Part shown: positions 54,801-61,717 of the stretch, one piece after another | How positions within the stretch are numbered: the first letter of the stretch is position 1 | Layout of the letters: each line of letters starts with the position of its first letter | Assembly: GCA_046297395.1 (NCBI GenBank) | Contig: JBKCNM010000031.1 | Span: 69,764 to 133,763, forward strand | DNA length: 64,000 bases | DNA from: JBEICQ01 sp046297395 | Lineage (GTDB): Bacteria; Bacteroidota; Bacteroidia; UBA4408 | Direction: 5' to 3' | The notes under the pieces: generated by a model | What the model saw: only the letters and a program-made list of their open reading frames with translations | Told to the model about the DNA's origin: nothing | The model's database searches: none | Program-made: the position numbers and the translations under genes

Positions 54801-55822
54801 AGAGAGGGTCGTAAAAAGTATTTTCTGTTCTGTTCTGTTTGTAATTCCAGCCATTTTTCAAACTCCAATTTATCTGTTTCATCCAAAAAATCTAAAGGAG
54901 CACCTGCAAGTTTCACCAAAGAGGGAATGTCTATGGGTTTTTGTGTACCGCCTTCTCCGTAAGACAATTGCCAAAGTTGGTTGAGTGCATGCTGCAACAC
55001 CGGCAACTGGTCGAAGCCGCTGCCAATGGCGTTTACAAGGGTTTCGGTAAGCCTTGGGGTAATGGCACCACCGGCAAGTTTTGCAGGTTCGGCAATGACC
55101 TGCTGCAGTTCTTTACGCTTGAGACGGGGCACAAAAAACTGAGAAAAGCCAATCATCTCGGGTAGTCCGCGAAAGGCGGCACATTGTCCGATATAATCGC
55201 TTCGCATGGTACACACCACATACACTGGAAGTGATTGCGACTGAGAAATCCTTGCGCTTTCAATCAACAGGTTCATCACCAGCTGGGCCTCATCACTCGG
55301 AACACCATGGCTGAAATTTTCGGGATTGGTAAAAAACTCTTCAAACTGATCGGCAAGGATGATGAGGTTGGCTCCTTTTTTTTCTAAATTTTTTTTGCCT
55401 TGCTCATCTGCCTGCTGATATTCGGTACTTTGGGTATCTATGAAGAAGCCCGATTCTGCATACAATTGCAGGAGAGCCGAAAAGCCATGTTGCAGTTTTG
55501 CTTTCACCTGTTCCTCCTGCATTTTTAGTGCGGAAGCCACTGCCTTTGAAAGCATCTGAAGAGGTGAACGGGAAGGTGTAAAATCGGCCAAAAGCCAACT
55601 GTTGAACCGCGCCTTAAAAAATCCCGCCCGGGCCCTTGGGATTAAACCGGCATATGTGAGCGAGGATTTTCCGTCACCGCTGGCACCGGTTATCATCAAA
55701 AACCTGTTCTGTTCGAGCAGTGAAACCGCTTTGGCTGTGTGCGCATCTCTGCCTTTAAAAAAAATAGATTCGTCCTCAGCAAAAGGGCGCAATCCGGGGT
55801 ATGGACAAATAAGTGTTTCCAT
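51857..55822 (-). CDS. Membrane-anchored nSTAND1-type NTPase
   Basis: A 1321-residue signal-transduction ATPase. The N-terminus CPYPGLRPFAEDESIFFKGR is the nSTAND1 entry motif. Walker A is GASGDGKS (46-53), Walker B LIILADQFEE (153-162), and SHESLIRNWERLQ near residue 450 is the winged-helix hallmark of the clade. A single TM helix lies at about 569-588 (MHVGVVLVICSCIYFYLDWY). The C-terminal ~730 residues look mainly helical with no WD40 repeats and no recognised domain; they end with a run of six Asn. STAND ATPases act as ligand-triggered oligomerising switches. One base separates it from the TIR-like gene, so the two are probably co-translated. Confidence 0.82.
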   Translation of the reverse strand: METLICPYPGLRPFAEDESIFFKGRDAHTAKAVSLLEQNRFLMITGASGDGKSSLTYAGLIPRARAGFFKARFNSWLLADFTPSRSPLQMLSKAVASALKMQEEQVKAKLQHGFSALLQLYAESGFFIDTQSTEYQQADEQGKKNLEKKGANLIILADQFEEFFTNPENFSHGVPSDEAQLVMNLLIESARISQSQSLPVYVVCTMRSDYIGQCAAFRGLPEMIGFSQFFVPRLKRKELQQVIAEPAKLAGGAITPRLTETLVNAIGSGFDQLPVLQHALNQLWQLSYGEGGTQKPIDIPSLVKLAGAPLDFLDETDKLEFEKWLELQTEQNRKYFLRPSLENVLNAHAGELYEKTLEEVRSNYADMPWISRSEHILNTLLQCMVKADAGRYVRNRMTAEEIVGIIDEKDFTIEHVAVFVAHFRKQGNTLIKPYDNEQSVLLAESLLDISHESLIRNWERLQELSRQEYDDRMVYADFLVQMQRWYANNKDSGYLLPIGSLNYFEQWFSQKRPSAGWLLKYDESGEDKQTKKIQFDKELKEAQVFIKASARNLMFNRFVLKYGANRLLMHVGVVLVICSCIYFYLDWYAKQNEQVIKRVMAFNLENLNNPYISEKKKAAFLIEYSRFNRDSADAGMFIDAIRNMEDSTQITIVREAINWCLLKDADTASYCRDLPFLKKLADHGFSSLRKITEEQIQSIEKGEAQQINTLHAHLFTKVLLWLSAAGVPGMDELKEKTHSINEQLMMAVIRYKEKNPKKVFLEKISLNPLFAANSLLSPEHPLLFAYFNTHGDVPALLDKCRKLYDADKAEAAPLGFVNNGFFIPQILFFQQQEYASQKAFQKTFQNEKDFNQSGKLKTIDDLVLFGTLLANKNADASETWKAILRFCEKEDRIRNLAVKILYYSVQEILAGLEIQKRFPPMCQYFLPTKAVKAAYENLTSSVNKRGLNSEQQKLLLAHYEKKYAAFLHHAGDTAGEKKAIRKAWHQFYLIKDKNSSIGTATKLSGNDFMYSMPGKYAGSFMGGENPFEGNIYLSYWDEKTTSEVPWPQSGIYENKEGFYEEADASDTLHLTEETLKEIQGSWFDKDFFESGPVFARVFNKMLKKSFLPAELAKTNYFDLVSLVTSKQAQAKQIHIHIPAENRYFSLMNIPALCRSLILKGYPVEVAMFLDSSSMQLIAQEDLLMLCETFIDKGYEEHALPLLQHIYKKENHLLDKLQRKYLRSLALIGGINGEKFAGRISSNTAGSNEDYKYNYFSGLVDRGALFDAEQLLGGSEINGMRFWLNTWMLMRSNNNNNNTLFMPARKTFEIGYYNYQNTVTIR
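51931..51950 (-). repeat. TTATTG hexamer tract encoding poly-Asn
   Basis: About three copies of TTATTG encode six consecutive Asn near the C-terminus of the nSTAND protein. Changes by whole hexamers would keep the frame, so it would vary length, not switch the gene off. Confidence 0.5.
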
Positions 55823-55823
55823 G

Positions 55824-56711
55824 CTATGCTGCGCTATCCTCCCTTGCTTTTTCGTACTGCACTTTTATCTCGAGGGGAATTAAAATACCATCTATAATCA
55901 TACACAATACCCTTGGAGCTTTTAACTGAACATTTCGGTTGTGCTCGGGATTCGCGTCTCCAATCAAAAGGATGGGAGTAGACATCGATGCACCACCTGC
56001 GCGTTTCCAAATTTCCTGTGTAAAGGGCAAAGCCCAATCTGAAGATGTTTTAAAATACACCACTGCCAAACGACTTTTGCTGATTTGTTGGGTGCAATAG
56101 GCTGCATAATCGGTATCGCTGTTTTGAACGATGCTGATGTTATGCGTCTTTACCACATCTCCCAGCATGTCGAGCACCTCGGCGGCATCGGCCTCATCCA
56201 GTTGGTTAGAAATAAAAAACACTTCTGTCTCACTCAGGTCGTATCGGATTTGTTTTTCTTCTGAGAATTCCTGTCTCACATCGTCCGCAAACTCAATGGG
56301 TGAGGAAATATTGCTAAAGGTCATCTGCTCAGAAAGCGCATTCCTCACAAGGCTGATGAAAGCCGATTGTTTGGGCTCGGGAATAAAGCTTCCCACATTT
56401 GGCGGATACCAAATAAAAATTTTGAAGTCGGGTCTGTTTTTGATGTAATCCTGAAGGATGCGAAATTGAAACTCCGGAAGAGAAAAACTCCCTTGTAAAA
56501 AATGATGTACAGGGCCATATTCACTACTGAGCATGCAAACTGCACCACTGCACTGTTCGAGTTTTTCGAGCACCTCCTGCGGAAATGCAGAAAGGTTGGA
56601 TACATCAACAAGGGGGCTAAGCGATGAGATGCCTGCGTTGCTAAAAACTTGGATTAAGTTTTGTAAGTATTGATGTCGTTGTACGGAATCGTCCGCAAAA
56701 AAGAAGAGCAT
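55824..56711 (-). CDS. Tandem TIR-like domain protein
   Basis: A 295-residue soluble protein with two similar alpha/beta halves. Half one (1-150) starts MLFFFADDSVQRHQYLQNLI and has CSGAVCMLSSEYGPVHHF, then LPEFQFRIL. Half two (about 155-290) has EVFFISNQLDEADAAEVLDM, SRLAVVYFKTSSDWALPFTQ then EIW, with LIGDAN and PRVLCMIIDG. The pattern S-x-D-W-A-x-P-F-x-x-E resembles the TIR segment that holds the NADase glutamate; similarity is weak and only by eye. It could be a signalling TIR with no enzyme activity. It lies three bases after the SiaC-like stop and one base before the nSTAND gene. Confidence 0.55.
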   Translation of the reverse strand: MLFFFADDSVQRHQYLQNLIQVFSNAGISSLSPLVDVSNLSAFPQEVLEKLEQCSGAVCMLSSEYGPVHHFLQGSFSLPEFQFRILQDYIKNRPDFKIFIWYPPNVGSFIPEPKQSAFISLVRNALSEQMTFSNISSPIEFADDVRQEFSEEKQIRYDLSETEVFFISNQLDEADAAEVLDMLGDVVKTHNISIVQNSDTDYAAYCTQQISKSRLAVVYFKTSSDWALPFTQEIWKRAGGASMSTPILLIGDANPEHNRNVQLKAPRVLCMIIDGILIPLEIKVQYEKAREDSAA

Positions 56712-56714
56712 AAT

Positions 56715-57098
56715 TTAATCTTCAACTGATTCAAGCGTGAAGGGATGTTTAACAAGGTTAGACATGTCCTCGCCTGCTTCAAGCATATCGGTATCGTTGG
56801 CATCATAGCGCCAGGTTACCTGCAATTTGGTTTTGCCATCGTTGTTGAGGGCCACCATTTTTTTGAGCATTTCAATGATGATTTTTGCGCTGCTTGTATT
56901 AAAATATTCCAAGTAAATAATCAGGTGAGTGTTAGGCTGTGGGGAACCCGAATAAGTTTCGATCCAGTGTTTTACGGGACCATAAAACTTGATGGTATTT
57001 TCAGGGATTGATTTGCCTTTGAATTCAAGTATTCCGGATGTATGATTCAGCGATACATAGGGTGTGTTCACTGTTTCGGTAATTTCAAGTGTTTCCAT
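56715..57098 (-). CDS. SiaC-family (DUF1987) regulatory phosphoprotein
   Basis: A 127-residue protein of the SiaC family. In Pseudomonas aeruginosa SiaC is phosphorylated on Thr68 by SiaB, dephosphorylated by SiaA, and controls the cyclase SiaD. Here LEYFNTSSAK places a Thr at residue 68 in the same motif. Other family stretches are GILEFKGKSIPENTIKFYGP and the C-terminal KHPFTLESVED. The longest frame starts at 57185; the ATG at 57098 gives the family's N-terminus METLEITET. It is the first gene of the operon and divergent from anmK. No SiaB-type kinase or GGDEF gene occurs in the window. Confidence 0.85.
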   Translation of the reverse strand: METLEITETVNTPYVSLNHTSGILEFKGKSIPENTIKFYGPVKHWIETYSGSPQPNTHLIIYLEYFNTSSAKIIIEMLKKMVALNNDGKTKLQVTWRYDANDTDMLEAGEDMSNLVKHPFTLESVED

Positions 57099-57167
57099 TT
57101 TGCATAGATATTTGGGTAAATATATCGAATTCTGTTTTATATTTAGGAAGAAAAAAAACGCGTGAAC

Positions 57168-58247
57168 ATGAAAAAAAAAGAGCATGGTTTTGTCATGCTG
57201 GGCATGATGTCCGGAACTTCTTTGGATGGATTAGACCTTGCCTTATGCAGATTTCATCAAGCGGGTAAAAAATGGAGGTATCATATAGAGAAGGCACATA
57301 CGATGCCTTACAAAAAATCCTTACAGAAAGTGCTTTCAGAAGTTCATTTGCTGGGTGGAGAAGAGCTTGTTGCGCTGCATGTGCGCATGAGTAACTGTAT
57401 GTCTGATGCCGTTCATGCCTTTTTAAAGGATTGTAAGGAAAAACCCATGGCCATCTCCAGTCATGGCCACACGGTGTTTCACCAGCCCGAGAAGGGATTT
57501 ACCTTTCAGGCGGGCAGTGGTGCGGTGCTTGCGGCAAACACAGGCATTCCTGTTGTTTGCGATTTCAGAAGTACAGATGTGGCGCTGGGAGGACAGGGAG
57601 CCCCTCTGGTGCCCATGGGTGACCGACTCCTTTTTTCGGATTATGATGTATGTGTAAACCTGGGTGGGATTGTGAATCTGTCATATGCGCTTCCGGGAGG
57701 AAAACGCATGGCATTTGATGTTTGTGCCGGCAATCAGTTGCTTAATCTCCTTGCCTCAAGGGAAGGAAAAACATTTGATAAAAACGGCAAGAGTGCCCGC
57801 AAGGGAGAAATTATTGCGGACTTGATCAAAAAATTGAATGCACATCCTTTTTATAACAAAAGGGAAGCCAAGAGTCTGGGAAGAGAATGGTTGGAAAAAA
57901 ATGTATTTCCGCTTGTGTTGACAAATGCACATTCGAGTGCTGATTTGCTATGTACATCCTGTCACCACATTGGAATGCAGATTGCCAAAGCCATACCGCC
58001 GCATGCAAAAAAAGCAAAGGTGTTGCTTACGGGAGGGGGAGCACTGAACTCATTTTTGGTTGAAACCATACAACAGCACTGCGGTATTGCAAAGGTTGTG
58101 GTGCCGGATATGGAAACCATTTGTTTTAAAGAGGCCCTGATATTTGCCTTTCTGGGATTGCTCAGGATGCGGGGCGAGGAAAATATAGACTGCACCTACA
58201 CTGGTGCAATGCGTAATACGGTCTCAGGGGCCGTTTACCTTCCCTGA
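57168..58247 (+). CDS. anmK: Anhydro-N-acetylmuramic acid kinase
   Basis: Phosphorylates and opens 1,6-anhydro-MurNAc to MurNAc-6-phosphate in cell-wall recycling. The 359 residues have the ASKHA fold: GMMSGTSLDGLDLALCRF near the start, AISSHGHTVFHQPEKGFTFQ, VVCDFRSTDVALGGQGAPLV, NLGGIVNLSY and KVLLTGGGALNSFL. A GTG at 57162 lengthens the frame by two residues; the ATG is used. Its 69-base gap to siaC contains only a weak TATATTTA box for either direction. It is convergent with and directly abuts the small bipolar protein gene. Confidence 0.93.
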   Translation: MKKKEHGFVMLGMMSGTSLDGLDLALCRFHQAGKKWRYHIEKAHTMPYKKSLQKVLSEVHLLGGEELVALHVRMSNCMSDAVHAFLKDCKEKPMAISSHGHTVFHQPEKGFTFQAGSGAVLAANTGIPVVCDFRSTDVALGGQGAPLVPMGDRLLFSDYDVCVNLGGIVNLSYALPGGKRMAFDVCAGNQLLNLLASREGKTFDKNGKSARKGEIIADLIKKLNAHPFYNKREAKSLGREWLEKNVFPLVLTNAHSSADLLCTSCHHIGMQIAKAIPPHAKKAKVLLTGGGALNSFLVETIQQHCGIAKVVVPDMETICFKEALIFAFLGLLRMRGEENIDCTYTGAMRNTVSGAVYLP

Positions 58248-58478
58248 TTAGAAATCGTCGTCCTCGTCGTCGTCGTACGAGCCCGCATTGTTGTCAAAGG
58301 AATCGAAATCAAGATTTTCTTCTTCAAGAAATTCATCCGGATCATCGTCCAGCGGTTTCGATTTGGGTGTAGCTGCGTTCTTTACCGGCGCTTTGGGTTT
58401 GGCAGGTGCCGCTTTCTTCTTTACGGCCGTGGTTTTTGCAGTGCCGGCGGATTTCGTTTTTCCGGAGGTTTTTTTCAT
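58248..58478 (-). CDS. Small bipolar (basic/acidic) protein
   Basis: A 76-residue protein of unknown function. Residues 1-42 are Lys/Ala/Pro-rich (TTAVKKKAAPAKPKAPVKNA), residues 43-76 are Asp/Glu-rich and end in DDDEDDDF. It is probably disordered and may bind nucleic acid or proteins. A longer frame reaches 58691 over the GDH start, but the ATG at 58478 lies 42 bases after an exact promoter box, so the shorter form is chosen. No fold or family was recognised. Confidence 0.6.
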   Translation of the reverse strand: MKKTSGKTKSAGTAKTTAVKKKAAPAKPKAPVKNAATPKSKPLDDDPDEFLEEENLDFDSFDNNAGSYDDDEDDDF

Positions 58479-58520
58479 GACCTGGGGATCAGATGCTCTT
58501 TTGTTTTTTTTTGAATCACA

Positions 58521-58528
58521 CAAAAGTA
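58521..58528 (-). promoter_or_regulatory. Bacteroidota -7 box for the small bipolar protein gene
   Basis: Minus strand TACTTTTG, exact TAnnTTTG, 42 bases before the ATG at 58478. It faces away from an identical box on the plus strand 49 bases further on. Confidence 0.5.
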
Positions 58529-58577
58529 TGAATCCAATTTTTACAAAGGCAAATCTGAACAAACTATTTTTTTCACC

Positions 58578-58585
58578 TACTTTTG
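58578..58585 (+). promoter_or_regulatory. Bacteroidota -7 box for Glu/Leu dehydrogenase
   Basis: TACTTTTG, exact TAnnTTTG, ending seven bases before the ATG at 58593. Transcription would begin at or next to the start codon, so the message may be leaderless. Confidence 0.5.
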
Positions 58586-58592
58586 AAACCCT

Positions 58593-59819
58593 ATGAAAAA
58601 CCTGCTTGAAAAATATGAAAATAAGAGACCGGAAATTGTGTTTGAATGGAAAGATTCCGAGACCGAGGCTGAAGGATGGGTGGTGATTCATTCCTTGAGG
58701 GGTGGGGCTGCCGGAGGAGGTACCCGCATGCGTAAAGGGCTTGACAAGCGTGAAGTGGAGAGTCTGGCAAAAACCATGGAGGTAAAATTTACAGTATCAG
58801 GCCCACCTATTGGAGGCGCCAAGTCCGGTATCAACTTTGATCCTTCGGATCCGCGCAAGGCAGGGGTATTACAGAGGTGGTATAAAGCCGTTTCCCCCAT
58901 GTTAAAACAATATTACGGAACCGGTGGAGACCTCAATGTGGATGAGATACATGAAGTGATTCCATATACAGAGAATGTGGGCATTTGGCATCCTCAGGAA
59001 GGTGTGCTCAACGGACATTTTGCTCCCACTGAAAGCAGACGCATACATGCCATTGGCAGGTTGCGCCAAGGGGTCTCAAAAATTCTTGATGACAAGCGCT
59101 TTACACCTGACATAAATAGTCCCTATACGGTTGCTGACATGATTACCGGTTATGGTGTGGCCATGTCGGTACTGCATCATTACGAATTGTTGGGACAGGA
59201 TGTGAAGGGAAAAAAAACATTGGTTCAGGGATGGGGAAATGTTGCCGCAGCAGCCGGCTATTACCTCAGCAAGATGGGTGCAAGTATTGTTGGCATCCTC
59301 GACAGAAATCATGGTTTGGTTGCTCCACAGGGATTGTCGGAGGAGGATGTTTGCAAACTTTTTCTGCAGCGAAAAAGCAATACCCTGCAAGCGGCAGGGA
59401 TGGTTCCTGCTGCCGAGGCATCTGAGAAACTCTGGTGCTCAGGTGCCCAAATTTTTATTCCTGCTGCTGCATCACGCCTGGTGACTATGGAACAGGCCGG
59501 CCAGTTGATAGAGGGGGGGCTGGAACTCATCAGCTGCGGAGCCAATGTGCCTTTTGCAGACAAAGAAATTTTCTTTGGTCCGGTGGCCGCCTTCGTTGAT
59601 AAAAAGGTAAGTGTGATTCCTGATTTTATTGCCAATTGCGGCATGGCCCGTGTCTTTGCCTATCTGATGCAAGAAGATGCCGTGCTTACAGATGGTGCCA
59701 TCTTTGATGATGTATCAAACACCATTCATGCTGCCCTGAAGAAAGTGCATGGCACAGCCAAAAGCCCTACCGGCCTGTCCGGTATTGCGCTTGAGTTGGC
59801 ACTCAAACAATTGATGTAA
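58593..59819 (+). CDS. Glu/Leu/Phe/Val dehydrogenase
   Basis: An NAD(P)-dependent amino-acid dehydrogenase of 408 residues. The catalytic region is SGPPIGGAKSGINFDPSDPR, with the active-site Lys in GGAK. YGTGGDLNVDEIHEVIPYTE follows, and the Rossmann nucleotide site is TLVQGWGNVAAAAGYYLSKM. NCGMARVFAYLMQ lies near the C-terminus. The form is the one usual in Bacteroidota, closer to leucine than to hexameric glutamate dehydrogenases in length. Substrate choice between Glu and branched-chain amino acids cannot be settled by reading. It carries a promoter box directly before the ATG. Confidence 0.92.
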   Translation: MKNLLEKYENKRPEIVFEWKDSETEAEGWVVIHSLRGGAAGGGTRMRKGLDKREVESLAKTMEVKFTVSGPPIGGAKSGINFDPSDPRKAGVLQRWYKAVSPMLKQYYGTGGDLNVDEIHEVIPYTENVGIWHPQEGVLNGHFAPTESRRIHAIGRLRQGVSKILDDKRFTPDINSPYTVADMITGYGVAMSVLHHYELLGQDVKGKKTLVQGWGNVAAAAGYYLSKMGASIVGILDRNHGLVAPQGLSEEDVCKLFLQRKSNTLQAAGMVPAAEASEKLWCSGAQIFIPAAASRLVTMEQAGQLIEGGLELISCGANVPFADKEIFFGPVAAFVDKKVSVIPDFIANCGMARVFAYLMQEDAVLTDGAIFDDVSNTIHAALKKVHGTAKSPTGLSGIALELALKQLM

Positions 59820-59839
59820 GATGGGGCATTTCAATCCAC

Positions 59840-59866
59840 TTGAGCACCTGCAATCCATTATCTTTG
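59840..59866 (+). promoter_or_regulatory. Bacteroidota promoter (-33 TTG, -7 TATCTTTG) for ychF
   Basis: TTG at 59840-59842 and an exact -7 box TATCTTTG at 59859-59866, spaced by 16 bases. The box ends 19 bases before the ychF ATG. Confidence 0.6.
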
Positions 59867-59885
59867 CACGCTTTTTAAAATATCC

Positions 59886-60986
59886 ATGGGACTAACATGC
59901 GGAATTGTAGGATTGCCCAATGTAGGCAAATCCACCCTCTTTAACTGCTTATCCAATGCACGGGCTCAGGCTGCAAATTTTCCGTTTTGCACCATTGAGC
60001 CAAACCTGGGGGTAATTACTGTGCCCGATGCCAGGCTCAACCAACTGTCTGATTTGGTAAAACCACAGAAGATCATTCCGGCTACCATAGAGATTGTAGA
60101 CATTGCAGGGCTCGTAAAAGGAGCCAGTAAAGGTGAGGGGCTTGGCAATAAATTTTTGGCCAATATACGCGAAACGCAAGCCATCATTCATGTGTTAAGG
60201 TGTTTTGATGACGGCAATATTGTGCATGTTGACGGAAGCGTTAATCCGCTCAGAGACAAAGAGACGATTGATTTTGAATTGCAGTTGAAGGATTTGGAGA
60301 GCGTAGAAAAAAAGATGCAGCGCTATGAAAAAATGGCCAAGGTTGGCAGTGACAAAGAGGCCAAAAAAACCTTTGATGTGCTGGCAATATTCAAAAAACA
60401 TCTTGAAGAAGGAAAGTCTGCCAGAAGCGCCCCTGTTCCAGCCGAAGATTTTAAGTACATAGAAGATTTGTGTCTGCTTACGGTAAAACCGGTATTGTAT
60501 GTTTGCAATGTAGATGCCGGATCGGTAAATACAGGCAATGCCTATGTAGAGCAAGTTAAGCAGGCCATTGCAGGAGAAAATGCCGAGGTGCTCCTGATTA
60601 CCGCTGCTCTTGAAGCTGAAATTGCATCCCTTGAAAATGTTGAAGACAGGGCAATGTTCCTGAGCGATGTAGGATTGAGTGAACCGGGCGTAAATAAACT
60701 CATCAGGGCAGCCTATCGTTTGCTTAATCTTGAAACCTATTTCACTGCCGGAGAAAAGGAAGTGAGGGCATGGACCATCTCAAAAGGGATGACTGCTCCA
60801 CAAGCAGCAGGCATCATTCACAGCGATTTTGAGAGAGGATTTATCAGGGCAGAAGTCATCGCTTTCGAAAACTTCATTAAATATGGTTCGGAAGCAGCTT
60901 GCAGAGAATCCGGAAAATTACAGGTAGAGGGCAAGGAATACATTGTGCAAGATGGAGATGTAATGCACTTCCGTTTTAATGTTTAG
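59886..60986 (+). CDS. ychF: Obg-family ATPase YchF
   Basis: A universally conserved ribosome-associated P-loop protein of the Obg/TRAFAC class that prefers ATP, 366 residues. G1 is GLPNVGKS (9-16), G3 is DIAGLVKGASKGEGLGNKFL, and the specificity motif is in YVCNVD (NVDA form, not NKxD, hence ATP preference). A coiled-coil insert spans about 130-190, and a TGS domain closes the protein (AWTISKGMTAPQAAGIIHSD; VQDGDVMHFRF). Length and order are normal. Its last 11 bases overlap the convergent lycopene cyclase-like gene. Confidence 0.96.
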   Translation: MGLTCGIVGLPNVGKSTLFNCLSNARAQAANFPFCTIEPNLGVITVPDARLNQLSDLVKPQKIIPATIEIVDIAGLVKGASKGEGLGNKFLANIRETQAIIHVLRCFDDGNIVHVDGSVNPLRDKETIDFELQLKDLESVEKKMQRYEKMAKVGSDKEAKKTFDVLAIFKKHLEEGKSARSAPVPAEDFKYIEDLCLLTVKPVLYVCNVDAGSVNTGNAYVEQVKQAIAGENAEVLLITAALEAEIASLENVEDRAMFLSDVGLSEPGVNKLIRAAYRLLNLETYFTAGEKEVRAWTISKGMTAPQAAGIIHSDFERGFIRAEVIAFENFIKYGSEAACRESGKLQVEGKEYIVQDGDVMHFRFNV

Positions 60987-61659
60987 TTGCCGGAGTATTT
61001 ATTTTTTCCATCACAGTAACCACACCCAGCATCAACACCAGAGAATATACTGTATCCTCTGCAGGCACTGTGCCAATGCGCATTCCCATGATATGTTCCG
61101 GTGCATACATCACTACCGGTAGAGCAGTAAGTACCCCGTTTACCAAAAAAAACGGCAATAGATGCAACAAATAAGCCACCATGAATTTCCCGAGCCAGGG
61201 CTTTTTAAAAATGTATGCATGCATCAGGATAAAGACGGCTCCTATTGAAAAATTAACCAGGGTGTAAAGCTGCGCATGAAAATACACCGCAAGAGAGAAA
61301 ATGATAACTGCCAATGCCGGGAGCAGTTTGTAAAGCAGAGGCAGCGAAAATGAAAAGGAAAAATACACCTTGTAACAGGCGTAAATAAAAACACTGGCAT
61401 ACGGCACGCAAACAAAAAACAAAACTTCCTCCAAAGGAAGATTAAAAATATAGATGCCGGTAATGTAGGCTGGGTTGAAACTCCAGATGCCATTGGCTGT
61501 GAACCAGATGTCCCATAGTATGAAGAAGGTACCTGTGATGCCGATCCCTGCAAAGAGACCTTTCCACTGTTTGTAAAAGGCCACTTTTTTGTCGAAGCTC
61601 AACAAAAAAGGAAACAGCACCGAAGCCAGGTCTAGAAAAAGATAGGTGTATTTGCCCAT
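60976..61659 (-). CDS. Lycopene cyclase (CrtY-c/d type) domain protein
   Basis: A 227-residue membrane protein with about seven TM helices. IWSFNPAYITGIYIFNLPLE followed by EVLFFVCVPY is the lycopene cyclase domain signature (W-x-F...PLEE-x-x-FF). The protein holds two such halves: WDIWFTANGIW in the first and VNGVLTALPVVMYAPEHIMG in the second. It would cyclise lycopene to beta-carotene or a related product. No crtB, crtI or crtZ lies beside it. The TTG at 61677 extends the frame; the ATG at 61659 is chosen. It is 58 bases downstream of sucC on the same strand. Confidence 0.82.
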   Translation of the reverse strand: MGKYTYLFLDLASVLFPFLLSFDKKVAFYKQWKGLFAGIGITGTFFILWDIWFTANGIWSFNPAYITGIYIFNLPLEEVLFFVCVPYASVFIYACYKVYFSFSFSLPLLYKLLPALAVIIFSLAVYFHAQLYTLVNFSIGAVFILMHAYIFKKPWLGKFMVAYLLHLLPFFLVNGVLTALPVVMYAPEHIMGMRIGTVPAEDTVYSLVLMLGVVTVMEKINTPATKH

Positions 61660-61717
61660 GCCTTGGGTTAAAACCAAACTGAGATGTGAATGTTCGGCAA
61701 GGCGCTTGGGAGAATTA

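Noticed and set aside
49809..57098. Mobile element or genomic island border around the STAND operon
   Set aside because: No integrase, transposase, tRNA or flanking direct repeats were seen; both sides are housekeeping genes with similar base use by eye.
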